From Pseudarthrobacter naphthalenicus (lineage in GTDB: Bacteria > Actinomycetota > Actinomycetes > Actinomycetales > Micrococcaceae): 64,000 bases of DNA. The notes under the pieces are model-generated. The model worked only from the letters and a program-made list of their open reading frames with translations, did not search any database and was not told where the DNA came from. Shown in pieces: positions 32,322 through 39,477 of the stretch (the first letter of the stretch is position 1; each line of letters opens with the position of its first letter). A program made the translations under genes and the position numbers. The stretch covers positions 186,001-250,000 of the forward strand of contig NZ_JARESG010000005.1 in the NCBI RefSeq assembly GCF_029076445.1, written 5' to 3'.

Positions 32322-33320
32322 GTGAATTGGAGCACCATGCTGGCGTGGTCGGCGGCCCTAGCAGTCTCGCTCGTCGGTTGCTCAACGAGAGCCAGCCAGC
32401 CTGTTCCGACTATGCAGCCTACGACGACTCCAATTGCAACGGGTCAGACTTCGCAGCCTCCGACTACTCCGATTACTACGGGTCAGACTTCGCAGCCTCC
32501 GACTACAGCGAACGCAGCCTCGCTCGGGCATTGGCAGTCAAGCTGCCGTGATATTCAAATCGACTCGGCAAAGCTGAAGGACGACCTCGCTCAGCACTCT
32601 CCGCAGCTTCTTCATGACAGCAATATTAGAGCGAACCAAGCAAAGCGTTCACTGGCGCTAGCGGCAATTGCCCCACTAAACCTATGTCCGATCGACCCCA
32701 CATATGCAACCGAACTGGCAGGTTCGCTGCCGGGACTTTGGCAGACAGCCGGGGCCGAGGGATTTGCCACTATCATCGACGAGTCATTTCCTTCTCAGAT
32801 CACCTCAACCCACCCCACCGACAATAGCGATTGCGCGTCCTGCAACATCACGGGCACAATCGAATTCGAACACCCCAAATGGGGACGAGTCCGGCTAGAG
32901 ACGTACGCAGAGACTCCGCCCCCTACACAGGATCTGACAAAGTCGGGATACAGGGTTGTTTCAACGAGCGATCACAGTGTTCTCCTGAACAAGCGGTTAG
33001 ATGATTCTTTCTTCACCCTCGTTGTATATCCCAAAGAAATCAACGGATTCTTGTTCATCGAGTACAACCCCGGCCGCTACGACGGGGTCATCGTTCTGCG
33101 TCCAACAACGGAAGGCATGGAAGATTTCGGCACCGACTCCTACCCGAGATCCTATAGCGGGCGATTCTACGATGCCCTACTTGCTCCAGAACCTTCAGGG
33201 TTCAAAGTCGTTCACAGAGTCAACGACTGCACCCCATCGTGTGCGCAAGGGACAATCACCAAGACCTCATACGTCTTCGACTCGACGGTTAACGACTTTA
33301 TCCCGTCGAAAGAGCCATGA
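32322..33320 (+). CDS. Secreted lipoprotein with Thr/Pro repeat linker, unknown function
   Basis: 332 residues. GTG start at 32322 with AGGAG at 32311-32315. Signal with lipobox LVGC (LAWSAALAVSLVGC). The linker holds a repeated 13-residue unit (TGQTSQPPTTPIT) encoded by a 39-base tandem repeat. The outer domain (~65-332) contains several Cys (SSCRD, LCPID, CASCNIT, DCTPSCAQG), likely disulfides, and ends with a beta-rich segment. Not recognised. Sits in tandem with a lipoprotein of similar layout, so the two may work together. Confidence 0.7.
   Translation: MNWSTMLAWSAALAVSLVGCSTRASQPVPTMQPTTTPIATGQTSQPPTTPITTGQTSQPPTTANAASLGHWQSSCRDIQIDSAKLKDDLAQHSPQLLHDSNIRANQAKRSLALAAIAPLNLCPIDPTYATELAGSLPGLWQTAGAEGFATIIDESFPSQITSTHPTDNSDCASCNITGTIEFEHPKWGRVRLETYAETPPPTQDLTKSGYRVVSTSDHSVLLNKRLDDSFFTLVVYPKEINGFLFIEYNPGRYDGVIVLRPTTEGMEDFGTDSYPRSYSGRFYDALLAPEPSGFKVVHRVNDCTPSCAQGTITKTSYVFDSTVNDFIPSKEP
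32439..32506 (+). repeat. 39-base tandem repeat inside the lipoprotein gene
   Basis: The unit starting ACGGGTCAGACTTCGCAGCC recurs at 32439 and 32478 (period 39, second copy 29 bases), identical over the shared length. It encodes Thr/Pro-rich linker and keeps the frame, so copy number could vary without breaking the protein. Confidence 0.85.
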
Positions 33321-33450
33321 GCCTTCCCCGAAAGAGAGTGTGGACGTGTCACCGATCAGGTTCGGGGCTGTGAAAAACGGTGTGTGAAGGTTCGGCCTTA
33401 TCGCAAAGGAGACGGCCGAACCAGAGTCAACGACCGCGGTGACAGGGGTC

Positions 33451-33700
33451 ATGATCGATCCTGTGACGGGAGAGATCATCGATCAGAAGGCGCTCGGGGA
33501 GGGTTTGCTCGCGCAGGCCTAGGAACTGGGCGTGAGCCTGGTAGGTGATTATGGCAGTTTTAGTGGGGACCGGCCCGGGCGGCCTGCTGACCAGCTCACG
33601 AGGAATGTGCTGGAGACCGCGCTGGAAGCAGATCTGACCGAGCATCTGGGCCACGAGGAGTGTTTTGGCCGGCACGGCGTGACGCCCTACAGATCGGTGC
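33451..33700 (+). pseudogene. IS256-family transposase, N-terminal remnant
   Basis: Translation from ATG 33451 reads MIDPVTGEIIDQKALGEGLL then AQA-stop-ELGVSLVG and later NVLETALEADLTEHLGHEE, the N-terminus of an IS256-type Mutator transposase. An in-frame TAG at 33520-33522 interrupts it (family has Gln there), and similarity is lost after ~33660. The DDE domain is missing. Segment 33365-33420 upstream could be the element's left end. Dead remnant. Confidence 0.75.
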
Positions 33701-33786
33701 GAAACCCATGGTGTCCGCATCGGGCCGAGTGCGTGTCCAGGTGAGTGCGGCGGCATTCGATAACACCACTTGCGTTGGTGTGGGAA

Positions 33787-33830
33787 TTGAATGCAGTCGC
33801 TCTGGACATGTCCAGAGCGCAAGCGTTCAA
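33787..33830. promoter_or_regulatory. 44-base nested palindrome upstream of the ImmA operon, copy 2
   Basis: Inner perfect palindrome GCTCTGGACATGTCCAGAGC (33799-33818) flanked on both sides, at equal 4-base spacing, by TTGAATGC (33787-33794) and GCGTTCAA (33823-33830), which match each other as an inverted repeat in 7 of 8 positions. It ends 57 bases before the immA start. Dyad symmetry of this size suggests an operator for a dimeric or tetrameric regulator such as the XRE protein of this operon; an origin of transfer is an alternative since a copy lies in the relaxase gene. Confidence 0.6.
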
Positions 33831-33887
33831 TAAGAAAGTAAGCAACTACTGCCTGTCCAAGGGGCCAGGCTGATTGATGGGGTTCCG

Positions 33888-34376
33888 ATGGACGGCACAA
33901 CATCCGCTAAATATTCGCCGGCGCGATCCGCTGCAGAAGGCTTCCTGGCCCTGACTCTGCCGAGCCGTCTTACGTTGGAGCGGCTGATCTCGATTGTTGA
34001 GAACCTCAGGCACCGGCGGATTGAGATCGACATTTCTGAGTCCTTGACCGGGGGATCGGTCTGCGGGTTGTGGCTGTCCACGGACAGCATGGAGATCATC
34101 CTGCACGCACCGACGCCGTCGCCACTCCACCGGCAGCAGTTCATCCTTCACGAACTGGGCCATATGGTGCTCCGACACGATGAGCTGGTGGTGTCTTCAA
34201 ACTATGCGGAGACGTTGTTTCCGAATCTGTCCGGCGAGAAGGTGTCGCGGATCCTGGGGCGGAGTGACTTCCTGGACCACATCGAGGCCGCTGCCGAAAC
34301 TTTGGCAGATCTCTTTGCCGCTGCCATCCGGGACAGCAGCCCCGAGCCGCGGTCGTTTGAACGGATCTTCGGATGA
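33888..34376 (+). CDS. ImmA/IrrE-family metallopeptidase
   Basis: 162 residues. Zinc peptidase motif HELGH at 88-92 (QQFILHELGHMVLRHDE) with a downstream acidic helix (EAAAETLADLFAAAI) supplying the third ligand. Known members cleave XRE-type repressors in response to a signal. In this locus the XRE gene is two genes downstream. Its stop overlaps the next start by four bases (ATGA). Preceded by the large palindrome at 33787. Confidence 0.88.
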   Translation: MDGTTSAKYSPARSAAEGFLALTLPSRLTLERLISIVENLRHRRIEIDISESLTGGSVCGLWLSTDSMEIILHAPTPSPLHRQQFILHELGHMVLRHDELVVSSNYAETLFPNLSGEKVSRILGRSDFLDHIEAAAETLADLFAAAIRDSSPEPRSFERIFG

Positions 34377-35401
34377 TCCAGGACGTCGCTGCAGCCGTGA
34401 TCTGGTGTCTGGCGCTATGCCTCCTGCCGGATCTGAAGCGGCGCAAAGACAAGAGCATCCTAGTGGCGGCACTAACGATCGCTACGGCACTCACGCTAAA
34501 CATTGACCGGATCTACGTCGCGGGAGACCGCGTACTCGGTAGCCGTAATTTCTTGGACCTCATAGCCAATATCTTCATGGTTGTCGGTATCTACTTCCTG
34601 TCCCGTGCGATCCTGCGCGCCGCCGATGTCAGTGAAACGGCGGACGCACACAATAGGGTAGGGCTTTCGGCGCTCGGGGTTGTGGTTGGGGCCCTCATTG
34701 TTAGCTTCAGCCTGGTTGATGCACCGCGGACTTCCACCTCCTTCATGAGGGATTTTGGAAGCCAGTGGCCAGCGGCCGCATACTCGGCTGTTCAGTTCCT
34801 CTACATCGGGGTGGTGGTGGCCACCACCGGCATTACCTGTTTCAGGTTCCGCAGCGTGATGGCGAGGCCGTACTTCCGCGTCGCTTTTGTGTTCATCGGC
34901 CTGGGCTGCGCTTTGGCTGTGGTGATGGTCCTTGCCGTGTTGGGGATGGATGTACTTCATCTTGTGGGGGACCTTGAGGCCATGACGCGTCTCTCCTACG
35001 TCTACGACGCCGCGGTGGTGGGCGCTATGGTCTTCCTTTGCGTGGGTCTGGGCTTGCCGCCCGTGGCACGACGCCTGGAGCGTAGGTCCGATGCCCGGGC
35101 CGCAGCCATCCTTGTCGAACGAATGGCTGGGCTCTGGGAACGAAGCACGTCGGGGCGATCCGAGATTCGCCTGGATTTGGCTCAAACTCCAATCGACCGC
35201 CGCGATGCCCCCAGGCGCCGGCTGCACAGGATGCTGGTGGAGATCCAGGACGCGCTCTTCGTGGACCCGCGACTTGCTCAATCGCTGAGTCAGAATGATC
35301 TGGATGTTCTCCGAGAAGCGGAGCAGCATCTCGGTGCGCGGTTGGCGGCGCCCGGACATCGAGGACCGTGGTTGTCGCGGAAAGGGGACACACATCCGTG
35401 A
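34373..35401 (+). CDS. MAB_1171c/DUF6545-like polytopic membrane protein
   Basis: 342 residues. About seven transmembrane helices in the first ~235 residues (e.g. IWCLALCLLPDL, LDLIANIFMVVGIYFLSRAI, LGVVVGALIVSFSLV, VAFVFIGLGCALAVVMVLAV, AAVVGAMVFLCVGLGLP), then a ~100-residue cytoplasmic Arg-rich domain containing PRRRLHRMLVEIQDALF. This layout fits the MAB_1171c family, often encoded beside ImmA and XRE proteins in Actinobacteria. It could be a sensor feeding the peptidase; that is inference. Overlaps the next gene by four bases. Confidence 0.72.
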   Translation: MIQDVAAAVIWCLALCLLPDLKRRKDKSILVAALTIATALTLNIDRIYVAGDRVLGSRNFLDLIANIFMVVGIYFLSRAILRAADVSETADAHNRVGLSALGVVVGALIVSFSLVDAPRTSTSFMRDFGSQWPAAAYSAVQFLYIGVVVATTGITCFRFRSVMARPYFRVAFVFIGLGCALAVVMVLAVLGMDVLHLVGDLEAMTRLSYVYDAAVVGAMVFLCVGLGLPPVARRLERRSDARAAAILVERMAGLWERSTSGRSEIRLDLAQTPIDRRDAPRRRLHRMLVEIQDALFVDPRLAQSLSQNDLDVLREAEQHLGARLAAPGHRGPWLSRKGDTHP

Positions 35402-35847
35402 CCGATAGCGACGCTGGGATTCCCGAACAGCCGCAGGCGAAACTCGCGCGGAAGCTAAATCTCCTTCTGGACCTTTTTGAGGCCCAGGGTTCAGCGCCCC
35501 TGACTTATCCCCAGATCAGCAAGCACATGTCTGACCGCGGAACGCCGTTATCCCGTTCCCGCTGGGCCTACATGCGTGCCGGCGACAGTTCCATGGCGAC
35601 GGACCCGCAGCTCCTGCGGAACCTCGCCGAATTCTTCGGCGTTGACCCCAGTTACCTATTGGACGACGACGGCGACGTGCCCGACTTGGTGGACGCGCAG
35701 CTGCAGCTACTGCGGACACTGCGGGAAAACCGCGTGAGAAACTTCGCTGCAAGGCAACTGCAGGGGATTTCACCGGAGACACTACAGCGCCTGCGCAAAG
35801 CTATCGACGAACGCCTGAATTCTCCCGAGGACGACGCCGATGCGTAG
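35398..35847 (+). CDS. XRE-family helix-turn-helix regulator
   Basis: 149 residues from GTG 35398, which overlaps the membrane-protein stop; AAAGGGG lies nine bases upstream. HTH domain ~15-85: KLARKLNLLLDLFEAQGSAP, LTYPQISKHMSDRG, LSRSRWAYMRAG, then LLRNLAEFFGVDPSYLLDDD, the usual XRE ending. The second half is helical (LQLLRTLRENRVRNFAARQL) and may dimerize or be the ImmA cleavage region. Likely binds the palindrome at 33787 (inference). Confidence 0.85.
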   Translation: MTDSDAGIPEQPQAKLARKLNLLLDLFEAQGSAPLTYPQISKHMSDRGTPLSRSRWAYMRAGDSSMATDPQLLRNLAEFFGVDPSYLLDDDGDVPDLVDAQLQLLRTLRENRVRNFAARQLQGISPETLQRLRKAIDERLNSPEDDADA

Positions 35848-37036
35848 TGCCGCTGCAGCTGTCGCCGCAGGCTGTGGCATTGTGGGCGCGGCGTCCCTTC
35901 TCGCCGCGGCCTACTTTGCCCGGCAAGTGGTGGTTCCCAAAACGCAGCGGAAGGAGGACCTGCAAATCCGTCGTGTGTCCCACGACGACGAAACCCTGAT
36001 GGTGGAGTTACCGGCCTCGGCACGGACGACGGCCCCAGGCCTCTACAGCATCTGGTTTTCCAACGGCACAGGGCATGCCTGCATTGGAGAGATCGTGTCC
36101 TCTGACGATGCGGCCGGGACGGTAACCCGACGCGTTGAACGGGTTGACTCCGGGGATCTCCGGACCGCCAGAGCTGGCATCTGGAGCGGATACGTCTATC
36201 CAACGCCAGATCCGTTGGGGCTGCCGTACTCCGACGTTGAGATTCCCGTCGAGAACGGCGTGGCGCCCGCCTGGAAGTTCACACCGAAGCAGCCATCCGG
36301 AGACTCTTCCACGTGGGCCATCCACATCCATGGCTTGGGTGGTTCGAAAGCCGGCGCTCTCCGCGGCGTGCCCGTTGCAGACCGCCTGGGATTTACGTCC
36401 TTGGTTGTCTCGCTCCGGAATGACCGGGATGCTCCTGCATCCAACGACGCCCGATATCACCTGGGGCAGACCGAATGGCACGACGTTGAAGCCGCCGTGT
36501 CGTATGCCGTGGGGCAAGGTGCACGCCAGATAGTGCTTTTCGGCTGGTCCCTCGGTGCGTCAATCGCCCTTCAGCTGGCGGCATCATCGGAGTTTCGGGA
36601 CCTCATCTGCCAGCTCGTCCTCAATGCACCGGTTATCGATTGGAGTAGCACCCTGATGGCCAATGCCCGTTCCAGTATGCTCCCCGGTTGGGTTGCCCGG
36701 CTTGGACTGCAGATGCTTGAGTCACCCCGAACGCGCTGGATCACTGGCTTGGACGCTCCCTTGAGCTTTCATACCCTGGACTTCTTGGCACGGGCGGACG
36801 AACTCAGTGTTCCCATCGTTGTCATTCACAACGAAGGGGACCGGTCGACACCCTTTGCCATTTCTCGCGAGTTCGTCACCCGGCGCCCTGAGCTGACAAC
36901 TCTGCTGACTTTCCCGTCCGCGGAGCATACGCAGGAGTGGAATTCTGACCCGGACGGATGGGACGCGGCGGTGGAGAACTGGCTCCGGAACAGCCCGCCG
37001 TCGTCGTCGGTATCCATACAACCGCGGGGCTTATGA
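35840..37036 (+). CDS. Membrane-anchored alpha/beta hydrolase
   Basis: 398 residues, overlapping the XRE gene by eight bases. N-terminal transmembrane anchor (AAGCGIVGAASLLAAAYFA). Hydrolase core from ~150: oxyanion region IHIHGLGGSK, nucleophile Ser237 in FGWSLGAS, acid in HNEGDRSTPF, catalytic His in SAEHTQEW. The ~120 residues between anchor and core have no clear match. Last gene of the four-gene operon and its probable effector or output; the substrate is unknown. Confidence 0.85.
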   Translation: MRSAAAAVAAGCGIVGAASLLAAAYFARQVVVPKTQRKEDLQIRRVSHDDETLMVELPASARTTAPGLYSIWFSNGTGHACIGEIVSSDDAAGTVTRRVERVDSGDLRTARAGIWSGYVYPTPDPLGLPYSDVEIPVENGVAPAWKFTPKQPSGDSSTWAIHIHGLGGSKAGALRGVPVADRLGFTSLVVSLRNDRDAPASNDARYHLGQTEWHDVEAAVSYAVGQGARQIVLFGWSLGASIALQLAASSEFRDLICQLVLNAPVIDWSSTLMANARSSMLPGWVARLGLQMLESPRTRWITGLDAPLSFHTLDFLARADELSVPIVVIHNEGDRSTPFAISREFVTRRPELTTLLTFPSAEHTQEWNSDPDGWDAAVENWLRNSPPSSSVSIQPRGL

Positions 37037-38059
37037 CGCTTCGAGTCCCCGATCCCGGTAGGCAGTGCCTTTGTCCATGCTCCAGCCGGCGATCATGCCG
37101 GTTCCGATCATTTGGTCGCTGAGCCTGGCGAGGCGATAGTTGGGGTCGGCTTCGAGGGCGAGTTCCAGGAACTGGTGGGCCTTGCTGCCTCTGCCTTCCC
37201 ACCAGTTGATGAAGGCGATGGCAGTCAGGGACGGAGCAGAGTGAACTGTGGCACTGTGCGTGTAAGCGTGGACCAGTAATTGCTCAGCCCACTCGACCCG
37301 GGACCATTGCGGCTTGCCGTGTGTTTGGGCCAGGAGGATCCGGTCCATGGGTTCGTCGATTCCGGGGATGTCGGCCATGAGTTGGTCGCGGATGGCAGGG
37401 AACTGGAGGTTCGCGATCAGGCGGATGGTTTGCTCGTCGTCCGGGTATGTCTTGGCTGCGAGCATTTCTGTCCAGAGCGTCCTGGCCTGCGCCATCGCGT
37501 CCCAGTGGCGCAGACCTTGGATTGCTGCGACACGGTTCTCGACGGCATCCAGGGTCTGGGATTCTTTGATTGAGGCCGGCAGGCTGATGCGGTTGGTGGG
37601 TTCGATGGTGCTGCCGCGGTAGACGAATTCGGCGTTGATCTGGCTGGATTGGGTGGCACTCAAGGGGAGCCGGACGCCCTTCTGGGGGTCGCCGTCGTAC
37701 TGTGACACTGTCTGGTCTCCGACGAGGAGTCCTTCCCTGATGGTGAGTCCTCGCTCGGCGAGGGCGCCCGTGAGTGCAGCGATGGTTGCCGCGTGTGGTT
37801 TGTGGTCGCCGTTCCCGGGTTCCGAGGTGTAGACGGCGAAGAGCACACCTTCGGCGCTGGTGTCGTGGCTGAGGTATCCGGCGACCATCTTTGCGTAGCT
37901 GTTTTCGGTGCTTGGCTTCGGGAGGTCGACGCGGAGAGTTGCTCCGACGTGGTTGTCGGCGAGGGTGATGCAGACCAGGCTTTCGTGGGGCCAAAACCCC
38001 AGGGTGTGGCCAACGAAACTAAGGACGTCGGCGGGGGTTTTGATGGTGAGCGGTTCCAT
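37031..38059 (-). CDS. DUF4192-family protein
   Basis: 342 residues. Opening TIKTPADVLSFVGHTLGFWP followed by ESLVCITLADNHVGATLRVD is the DUF4192 signature, a family common in Actinobacteria and without known function. The C-terminus (LTAIAFINWWEGRGSKAHQFLELAL) has TPR-like helices, also typical. It overlaps the end of the convergent hydrolase gene by six bases. Confidence 0.9.
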   Translation of the reverse strand: MEPLTIKTPADVLSFVGHTLGFWPHESLVCITLADNHVGATLRVDLPKPSTENSYAKMVAGYLSHDTSAEGVLFAVYTSEPGNGDHKPHAATIAALTGALAERGLTIREGLLVGDQTVSQYDGDPQKGVRLPLSATQSSQINAEFVYRGSTIEPTNRISLPASIKESQTLDAVENRVAAIQGLRHWDAMAQARTLWTEMLAAKTYPDDEQTIRLIANLQFPAIRDQLMADIPGIDEPMDRILLAQTHGKPQWSRVEWAEQLLVHAYTHSATVHSAPSLTAIAFINWWEGRGSKAHQFLELALEADPNYRLARLSDQMIGTGMIAGWSMDKGTAYRDRGLEAS

Positions 38060-38578
38060 GATCCTTCTCCTTCAGCGGCCGGCCGGCACAGGGTGTGTCA
38101 GTCAGATGTGTGCGTCGTTCTGATAGAGGATTCATCGCCCAGCGATGATGGAGGATCAGAATGACAAAGAGCGATGATGCTTCTGGTCATTCATGGGTGT
38201 GTTTCGGCGGCACGGCATGACGCTGGGGTCCCTTGATGAAATGTCGACCTAAATTGAAGAATTGACTTTATTTGCAAGAAGTGCACGTCCGAGTTGGAAG
38301 TGTTCCAAGTAGCCCGAGGTATACGCCCCAGACCGTGATCGGTGACGATCCGCTGGCAGCTCGAGGCCTGCAACGTTGCATGTCGCAGATCCATGTTCTG
38401 GTCCAGGGTGCTGACTCTGGTCTAATCGATACTCCCCGTGGTCGACCCTTTTGACTGTGGCGTTACGGCCGCCGCGTAACCAGCCATCCAGAGGCGTAAG
38501 ATTCACTGATCGTGATTCGAGGCGGTTGGCACTTAGGGCTGCATCACAGAGTGGTTGGAACCGCTAGCAGTCCAGCGT
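38060..38578. other. Stretch without a recognisable gene
   Basis: About 520 bases between the DUF4192 start and IS3 debris. Open frames on either strand are short and lack motifs. A GTGTTTCGGC-GGCACGGCATGACGC-like segment at 38199-38223 resembles the end of the IS256 remnant at 33660-33685. The first 100 bases presumably hold the DUF4192 promoter. Confidence 0.5.
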
Positions 38579-39470
38579 CTATGCGATAGCTAGTTTGTTT
38601 TCTTGCGTCCAGTTTTCCCAGTAGCGTTTCGGCGTCATGCCGTCCAGGGATCCGTGGGGCCGTTCATGATTGTAGATAGCTTTCCATTCCTCGGCCAAAT
38701 ACTTTGCTTCGGCCATAGCCGTCTTTGCCGTCGCCAGCGGTGGTAGGTCCTTACGATCCCAGTCGTGATGGCGAGCCGGAGTTCCTGCGTGGTGAGCCAG
38801 CGTTGCCGGTCCAGGACGTTCTTCTGCAGCAGCGAGAAGAACGATTCCATCGAGGCGTTGTCCGGTTATGAGGGACGCACCGACCCTGCCCATCGATCCG
38901 GTGAGTCCGTGGTGCCGGAGTGATTCGACGTACCGGCGTGACCGGAAGTGGGAGCCGCGGTCCGAGTGCACCACGGTTCTTGCCGGGCGGCGTGAGCGCA
39001 CCGCGTTTTCCAGTGCGGCGACGGCGAGCGAGGACTTCATTCGCGAGTCCATCGAGTAGCCGACGATCCTTCCGGAGTAGACGTCTTTCACCGCGCAGAG
39101 GTAGAGCTTTCCCTCGGCTGTCGGGTGGTCGGTGATGTCGGTCAGCCACAGTTCGTTCGGCGCCGCGGCGGTGAAGTCCCGTTCGACGAGGTCGTCGTGG
39201 ACCGGCGGCCCGGGTCTGCGGTTCAGTCTGCGCTTCTTCGAGAACAGTGACCAGATGCCGTGGTCCCTGCACAGCCGCTGGACCCTGTTCTCGGCCGCAG
39301 TGATGCCCTTCTCCGGGAGTTCGTCGGCGATGAACCGGTACCCGAATGCGGGGTCGGCGGCGTGGATGTCCAGGGCGGCGTTGACCAGATGCGCATCGAT
39401 CCAGTCCCGTTCCGTCACCGGACTGAGTCCCACGGATCTATGAACCGTCCCAAGTCGTCGGCTGCGCACT
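38579..39470 (-). pseudogene. IS3-family transposase OrfB, broken and chimeric
   Basis: DDE integrase core visible: ADPAFGYRFIADELPEKGI, RDFTAAAPNELWLTDITDHP, VKDVYSGRIVGYSMD and TVVHSDRGSHFRS. After RVGAS the expected SDNASMESFFSLLQKNVLD lies in another frame (near 38850), so there is a frameshift. The last ~50 codons (EEWKAIYNHERPHGSLDGMT) look like the end of a different IS3 subgroup, suggesting fusion of two elements. The N-terminus and OrfA are missing. Non-functional. Confidence 0.85.
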
Positions 39471-39477
39471 AGGCCGC

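Noticed and set aside
33427..33903. 158-residue reading frame on the minus strand over the IS256 remnant and palindrome
   Set aside because: Antisense shadow of the IS256 fragment; its LIERL-SGHVQS likeness to the relaxase is due to the shared palindrome.
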